Translations under genes and position numbers: made by a program
Part shown: positions 7,723 to 10,392 of the stretch, piece after piece
How the letters are laid out: every line of letters begins with the position of its first letter
Position numbering within the stretch: the first letter of the stretch is position 1
Notes under the pieces: generated by a model
Databases searched by the model: none
What the model saw: the letters and a program-made list of their open reading frames with translations, nothing else
Told to the model about the DNA's origin: nothing
Assembly: GCA_938009055.1 (NCBI GenBank)
Contig: CALLIO010000197.1
Location: 1 to 10,392, forward strand
Reading direction: 5' to 3'
Origin: an uncultured Altererythrobacter sp.
Lineage (GTDB): Bacteria > Pseudomonadota > Alphaproteobacteria > Sphingomonadales > Sphingomonadaceae
DNA: 10,392 nucleotides

Positions 7723-7909
7723 CACTCACTGCTGCATAGTGCCGGGCAAAAGGAGAGAGGGGCCCTGGCATCGCGCAGCGCATGGCCGCTGCAGCAGTAT
7801 AAGCAGACCAGATCAGCGTGGGGACGCATGTTTGGGCCTGCAGACAAGAGGGTTGTGCGTCGAGGGAAGAGAGGCTCTGACCGTCTTGTTGAGGGTCAAA
7901 TAAGCCTCT

Positions 7910-8011
7910 GCCTGCCTCAATTCAAATGACATAAATTTGATTGGTGTTGTGCAAAGTGCAACAAACTTTGTCCTATTGCATGCATCATACGGCAGGGAAC
8001 ATGGCGCATGC
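7910..8011. other. A-T-rich spacer between the structured block and the urcA-like terminator
   Basis: No gene is seen. The stretch 7920-7990 is clearly richer in A and T than its surroundings. It holds a perfect 6-bp inverted repeat, CAAAGT and ACTTTG, around GCAACAA (7952-7970). On the minus strand TTTGCA, a 16-base gap and TATGTC could be a weak promoter reading into the hairpin block, but the match is poor. Confidence 0.3.
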
Positions 8012-8046
8012 AAAAGGGCCGCTTCTCACAGACGGAGAAACGGCCC
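8012..8046 (-). terminator. Intrinsic terminator of the urcA-like gene
   Basis: GGGCCG (8016-8021) pairs with CGGCCC (8041-8046). Inner arms TTCTC (8023-8027) and GAGAA (8035-8039) extend the stem, joined on the minus strand by a G-U pair (8022/8040), giving a 12-bp stem with a 7-base loop. The minus strand continues into TTTTGC. It begins about 25 bp after the stop of the gene at 8072. On the plus strand no T-run follows, so it acts in the minus direction. Confidence 0.8.
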
Positions 8047-8071
8047 AATTGTCATCAATCCTTGCGCAGGA

Positions 8072-8380
8072 TTAGCGCTGATTCAGTGCCAGGCTGCGCT
8101 TCTGCTTGGCTTCAACCTGAGCCATTGCTTGCGCGCGTCCTTCAGCCAAGCATGAGCGGTCAAACCGAGCTGAGCCGTAGGCGTAAACGGTATCGAGCTT
8201 GCACGCTTCGCGCAATTTGCGCTCGATCCGTGCTTCAAGCTTTTCGACGTCAGCAGGGATCGACAAGTTCAGATCGCCATAAGGGATCCGCACTTCGTCC
8301 ATACCGGGCTTTTCATAAGCGGCTGAGAGTGGGGAGGTGAGGGTGAGTGCGGCCAAAGTGGCCATTGCAAGTTTACGCAT
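8072..8380 (-). CDS. UrcA family protein, small exported
   Basis: 102 residues. The first 20 or so (MRKLAMATLAALTLTSPLSA) form a signal peptide with a basic start, a hydrophobic core and a small-residue cleavage site near SA-A, so the mature protein is about 80 residues and periplasmic. The mature part has the UrcA-family pattern: VRIPYGDLNLS (30-40), a helical stretch with LEARIERKLREAC, and two cysteines (C60 and C77) that probably form a disulfide, followed by an alanine/glutamine-rich helix. The name comes from a uranium-responsive Caulobacter gene; the molecular function of the family is unknown. The start at 8380 is decided by a strong AGGAG (8392-8388) seven bases upstream and by the signal peptide; an upstream in-frame extension lacks both. 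It stands alone, divergent from guaA, with its own terminator. Confidence 0.85.
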   Translation of the reverse strand: MRKLAMATLAALTLTSPLSAAYEKPGMDEVRIPYGDLNLSIPADVEKLEARIERKLREACKLDTVYAYGSARFDRSCLAEGRAQAMAQVEAKQKRSLALNQR

Positions 8381-8387
8381 TTTGTAT

Positions 8388-8392
8388 CTCCT
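8388..8392 (-). promoter_or_regulatory. Shine-Dalgarno of the urcA-like gene
   Basis: AGGAG on the minus strand, seven bases before the ATG at 8380. It is the clearest ribosome site in the window and fixes the start of this small gene. Confidence 0.75.
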
Positions 8393-8432
8393 AAAGAGGT
8401 CTAAGGGATACCTATACGGGTGCATCCAGTTA

Positions 8433-8485
8433 TTTTTTGCACTTGCAATATTGCGATGCAGCAAACATGCTGCAAGTGCGAAAAA
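8433..8485. repeat. Inverted repeat with nested hairpin between the urcA-like gene and guaA
   Basis: Arms 8433-8447 and 8471-8485 are complementary over 15 bp with a single T-G pair (8438/8480). A second perfect inverted repeat, TGCAGCA (8457-8463) and TGCTGCA (8468-8474), with a four-base loop lies inside and shares TGCA with the outer right arm, so the two pairings compete. The palindrome GCAATATTGC (8445-8454) lies between them. The element sits in the 243-bp divergent spacer, 53 bp before the urcA-like start and about 140 bp before guaA, so a protein-binding site or a switchable structure is possible. No regulator is known. Confidence 0.6.
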
Positions 8486-8570
8486 CGCGATGTGTGTTTC
8501 CGACAATGCAATTCAAAAATGGATCATTTTCTTCAAGCCTGTCGGGGCTTCGCTTCCCAAGTTGCGCATA

Positions 8571-8589
8571 GCTGGGTTCCCAGCGCTGG
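8571..8589. repeat. Overlapping palindromes in the guaA leader
   Basis: GCTGGG-TT-CCCAGC (8571-8584) and the perfect palindrome CCAGCGCTGG (8580-8589) overlap, 35 bp before the guaA ATG. A further short stem, AAGCC/GGCTT (8535-8539/8546-8550), lies upstream. These could be an operator or leader structure for guaA, but short GC palindromes also occur by chance. Confidence 0.3.
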
Positions 8590-8623
8590 ACTCGCGGGCA
8601 GGCTCTCGCCAAAGCATTGCTTT

Positions 8624-10198
8624 ATGGACCAAGACCATCTCCCAGATTCGATCCTTATTGTTGATTTCGGCAGCCAGGTTACCCAGCTAATCGCGCGCCG
8701 GGTGCGCGAAGCCGGTGTTTACTCCGAAATCGCGCCATTTAGCCTTGCAGAGGAAGCTTTTCACCGAATGAAACCCAAGGGGATTATCCTCTCCGGCTCG
8801 CCGGCCAGCGTTCCCGATGAAGGCTCGCCGCGCGCGCCAGAAGTGCTTTTCAAGGCAGGCATTCCGATCCTTGGCATTTGTTATGGCCAGCAAGTGATGA
8901 GCCAACAATTGGGCGGGCAAGTGCGTCCGGGCCACGAAACGGGCGAAGGCGGCGAATTTGGCCGCGCGCATCTGACCGTGACCAAGTCATGCGCTTTGTT
9001 TGATGGCTTATGGGGCGAGGGCGAGCAGCATCAAGTCTGGATGAGCCACGGCGATAAAGTCACCGAATTTGCGCCCGGCTTTGAAATTGTCGCCACATCA
9101 GAAGGCGCTCCCTTTGCTGTGATCGCGGATGAGGAACGCCAATTTTACGGCACGCAATTCCACCCCGAAGTCGTCCACACGCCCGATGGCGGTAAATTGC
9201 TCGCCAACTTCGTCCACCGCGTGTGCGGGCTGGCAGGCGATTGGACCATGGCCGCATATCGCGACACCAAGGTTGCTGAAATCAAAGCTCAAGTGGGTGA
9301 CGGGAAAGTCATTTGCGGATTGTCGGGCGGAGTGGACTCCTCCGTCGCTGCCATCCTGATCCACGAGGCAATCGGCGACCAGCTCACCTGCGTTTTTGTC
9401 GATCACGGTCTCTTGCGCCTCAACGAGCGCGAGCAAGTCGAAAGCTTGTTCCGCGATCATTACAATATCCCACTGGTTGTGGTGGATGCAGAAGAGCGCT
9501 TTATGGCGGGACTCGATGGCGTCACCGATCCAGAGAAGAAGCGCAAATTCATCGGCGGCGAATTTATCGCCGTGTTCGAAGAAGAAGCGAACAAGCTTGG
9601 CGGCGCGGATTACCTCGCCCAAGGCACGCTCTACCCCGATGTGATCGAAAGCGTCTCCTTCACTGGCGGGCCCTCGGTCACGATCAAATCGCACCACAAT
9701 GTTGGCGGCCTGCCCGAGCGGATGAATATGGAGCTGGTCGAGCCTTTGCGTGAACTCTTCAAGGACGAAGTGCGCGCATTGGGCCGCGAGCTTGGCCTCA
9801 ACGATCAATTTGTCGGACGGCACCCCTTCCCCGGGCCAGGCCTAGCGATCCGCATTCCGGGCGAGGTTAACAAAGAGCGCTGCGACATCTTGCGCAAGGC
9901 GGATGCGATCTATTTGGACGAGATCCGCAAGGCCGGTCTCTATGACGAAATCTGGCAAGCTTTTGCCGTGCTGCTTCCAGTGAAAACCGTCGGCGTGATG
10001 GGCGATGGGCGCACTTACGACAGCGTGTGCGGATTGCGCGCTGTGACTTCGACCGATGGGATGACCGCCGATGTCTACCCATTCGAAGCCAGCTTCCTGA
10101 CTCAATGCGCCACCCGCATCGTGAACGAAGTGCAAGGCATCAACCGCGTGGTCTATGATTATACGTCAAAACCGCCCGGCACGATTGAATGGGAATAG
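8624..10198 (+). CDS. guaA: GMP synthase (glutamine-hydrolysing)
   Basis: Cytosolic enzyme of purine synthesis that aminates XMP to GMP using glutamine and ATP. 524 residues, against 525 in E. coli. The N-terminal class I glutamine amidotransferase domain (about 9-200) has the triad C86 (GICYGQQ), H180 and E182 (GTQFHPEV). The ATP-pyrophosphatase domain has the PP-loop SGGVDSS (234-240) and GLLRLNE (262-268). The C-terminal dimerisation domain contains HPFPGPGLAIR (400-410) and ends in the typical YDYTSKPPGTIEWE. The frame stays open upstream to 8420, but those 68 codons are cysteine-rich, cross the inverted repeat and have no GuaA homology; the ATG at 8624 is where family sequences begin. 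No clear Shine-Dalgarno precedes it. Divergent from the urcA-like gene; nothing recognisable follows. Confidence 0.98.
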   Translation: MDQDHLPDSILIVDFGSQVTQLIARRVREAGVYSEIAPFSLAEEAFHRMKPKGIILSGSPASVPDEGSPRAPEVLFKAGIPILGICYGQQVMSQQLGGQVRPGHETGEGGEFGRAHLTVTKSCALFDGLWGEGEQHQVWMSHGDKVTEFAPGFEIVATSEGAPFAVIADEERQFYGTQFHPEVVHTPDGGKLLANFVHRVCGLAGDWTMAAYRDTKVAEIKAQVGDGKVICGLSGGVDSSVAAILIHEAIGDQLTCVFVDHGLLRLNEREQVESLFRDHYNIPLVVVDAEERFMAGLDGVTDPEKKRKFIGGEFIAVFEEEANKLGGADYLAQGTLYPDVIESVSFTGGPSVTIKSHHNVGGLPERMNMELVEPLRELFKDEVRALGRELGLNDQFVGRHPFPGPGLAIRIPGEVNKERCDILRKADAIYLDEIRKAGLYDEIWQAFAVLLPVKTVGVMGDGRTYDSVCGLRAVTSTDGMTADVYPFEASFLTQCATRIVNEVQGINRVVYDYTSKPPGTIEWE

Positions 10199-10392
10199 AA
10201 AGGGCACGAAACCGTCTGAAGGCTGGTTTCCGCCAAGTTCGTTCTGTGAAACGAGCAGCCCCTCGTGTTGGTTTGTTACAATTTTTACGTACGCCATCTC
10301 ATGCGTGCACTCCCATTACCCGACAATCCATCGGATATGCGCAGTGCTATGTGGGCAGAAAGGGGATAAGTAATTCCCTTGAGTTGTGAATT
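10199..10392. other. Non-coding stretch downstream of guaA
   Basis: No gene is supported in these 194 bp. Two short stems are present: GAAACC/GGTTTC about 10 bp after the stop, and ACGAG/CTCGT around 10251-10266. The second is followed by a loosely T-rich run and could be a weak terminator. The right part contains A-T-rich tracts and may be the promoter region of a gene beyond the edge. Confidence 0.35.

Larger units (their letters stand above)
7387..7909. ncRNA. Candidate large structured non-coding RNA or tandem small-RNA cluster
   Basis: No reading frame here resembles a protein, yet about 520 bp are filled with stem-loops. Arms seen directly: 7412-7420/7460-7468; 7469-7476/7496-7503 with inner 7480-7485/7490-7495; 7511-7521/7537-7546; 7556-7566/7586-7596; 7603-7607/7616-7620; 7635-7641/7647-7653; 7683-7690/7715-7722; 7728-7734/7792-7798 enclosing 7740-7747/7762-7770 and 7775-7780/7787-7792; 7823-7828/7856-7861; 7870-7876/7903-7909 with inner 7878-7882/7894-7898. 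Several loops hold GGGAGGG-type tracts (CCCUC on the minus strand). The strand is unresolved: helices at 7412-7468, 7511-7546 and 7683-7722 extend by G-U pairs only if read as minus-strand RNA, while 7480-7495 and 7556-7596 favour the plus strand. It could be a 3' UTR of the ligase gene, a minus-strand RNA starting in 7920-8000, or a set of palindromic repeats. Confidence 0.45.

Noticed and set aside
7624..7929. Plus-strand open frame of 101 codons in the hairpin block
   Set aside because: Low-complexity, R/S/G-rich translation with no recognisable fold; it simply runs through several stem-loops.
7386..8071. CRISPR array or insertion sequence in the long gene-free region
   Set aside because: Repeats are irregular in length and spacing with no uniform spacers, and no transposase or terminal inverted repeat pair is present.
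8381..8506. Longer upstream start for the urcA-like gene
   Set aside because: It would bury the strong AGGAG and the signal peptide within the protein; the extension looks like non-coding spacer.
8420..8623. 68-codon cysteine-rich N-terminal extension in frame with guaA
   Set aside because: It crosses the inverted repeat, has no Shine-Dalgarno at its start, and GuaA family homology begins at the ATG at 8624; the length from there (524) matches the family.
10189..10389. Open frame overlapping and following the end of guaA
   Set aside because: No Shine-Dalgarno, no recognisable domain, starts inside guaA; probably chance.

Overview
The window looks like an ordinary chromosomal stretch of an alphaproteobacterium, most likely a sphingomonad of the Erythrobacter type. 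This rests on fairly high G+C, a GyrB of 841 residues with an acidic C-terminal insert, a small exported UrcA-family protein and the general style of GuaA. It is inference from protein character; no 16S or database search was possible.

Left block (1-5723), all on the minus strand except a 14-codon tail of a plus-strand gene at the edge. gyrB (5723-3198) is read first. After a 113-bp spacer come an AI-2E-family membrane transporter (3084-1984), an M50-type membrane metalloprotease (1982-1233) and a BaiN/YhiN-type flavoprotein (1236-46). The last three are tightly packed: one base separates the transporter from the protease, and the protease and flavoprotein overlap by four bases (GTGA), so they are probably one translationally coupled operon. 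gyrB has no visible Shine-Dalgarno but carries a -35/-10 pair ending six bases before its ATG, which suggests a leaderless mRNA.

Middle block (5724-7385): a 120-135-bp divergent spacer, then a stand-alone acyl-CoA synthetase-type adenylate-forming enzyme on the plus strand with all the core motifs.

Structured non-coding block (7386-8011): about 520 bp (7387-7909) contain no convincing protein but hold a dense run of at least nine stem-loops, several sharing arms and nearly all showing a G-rich loop (C/U-rich CCCUC/CCUCC on the minus strand). This is the most unusual part of the window and is proposed as an uncharacterised structured RNA or a tandem set of small RNAs. A-T-rich sequence (about 7920-7990) separates it from the terminator of the next gene.

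Right block (8012-10392): a minus-strand urcA-like gene with a strong Shine-Dalgarno and a clear intrinsic terminator; a 243-bp divergent spacer with a 15-bp-arm inverted repeat; then guaA (GMP synthase) on the plus strand, complete and with all catalytic residues. The last 194 bp after guaA hold no gene I can support. Because guaA 3' ends are known island integration sites, this boundary deserves a look. No CRISPR, insertion sequence, tRNA or rRNA was seen.
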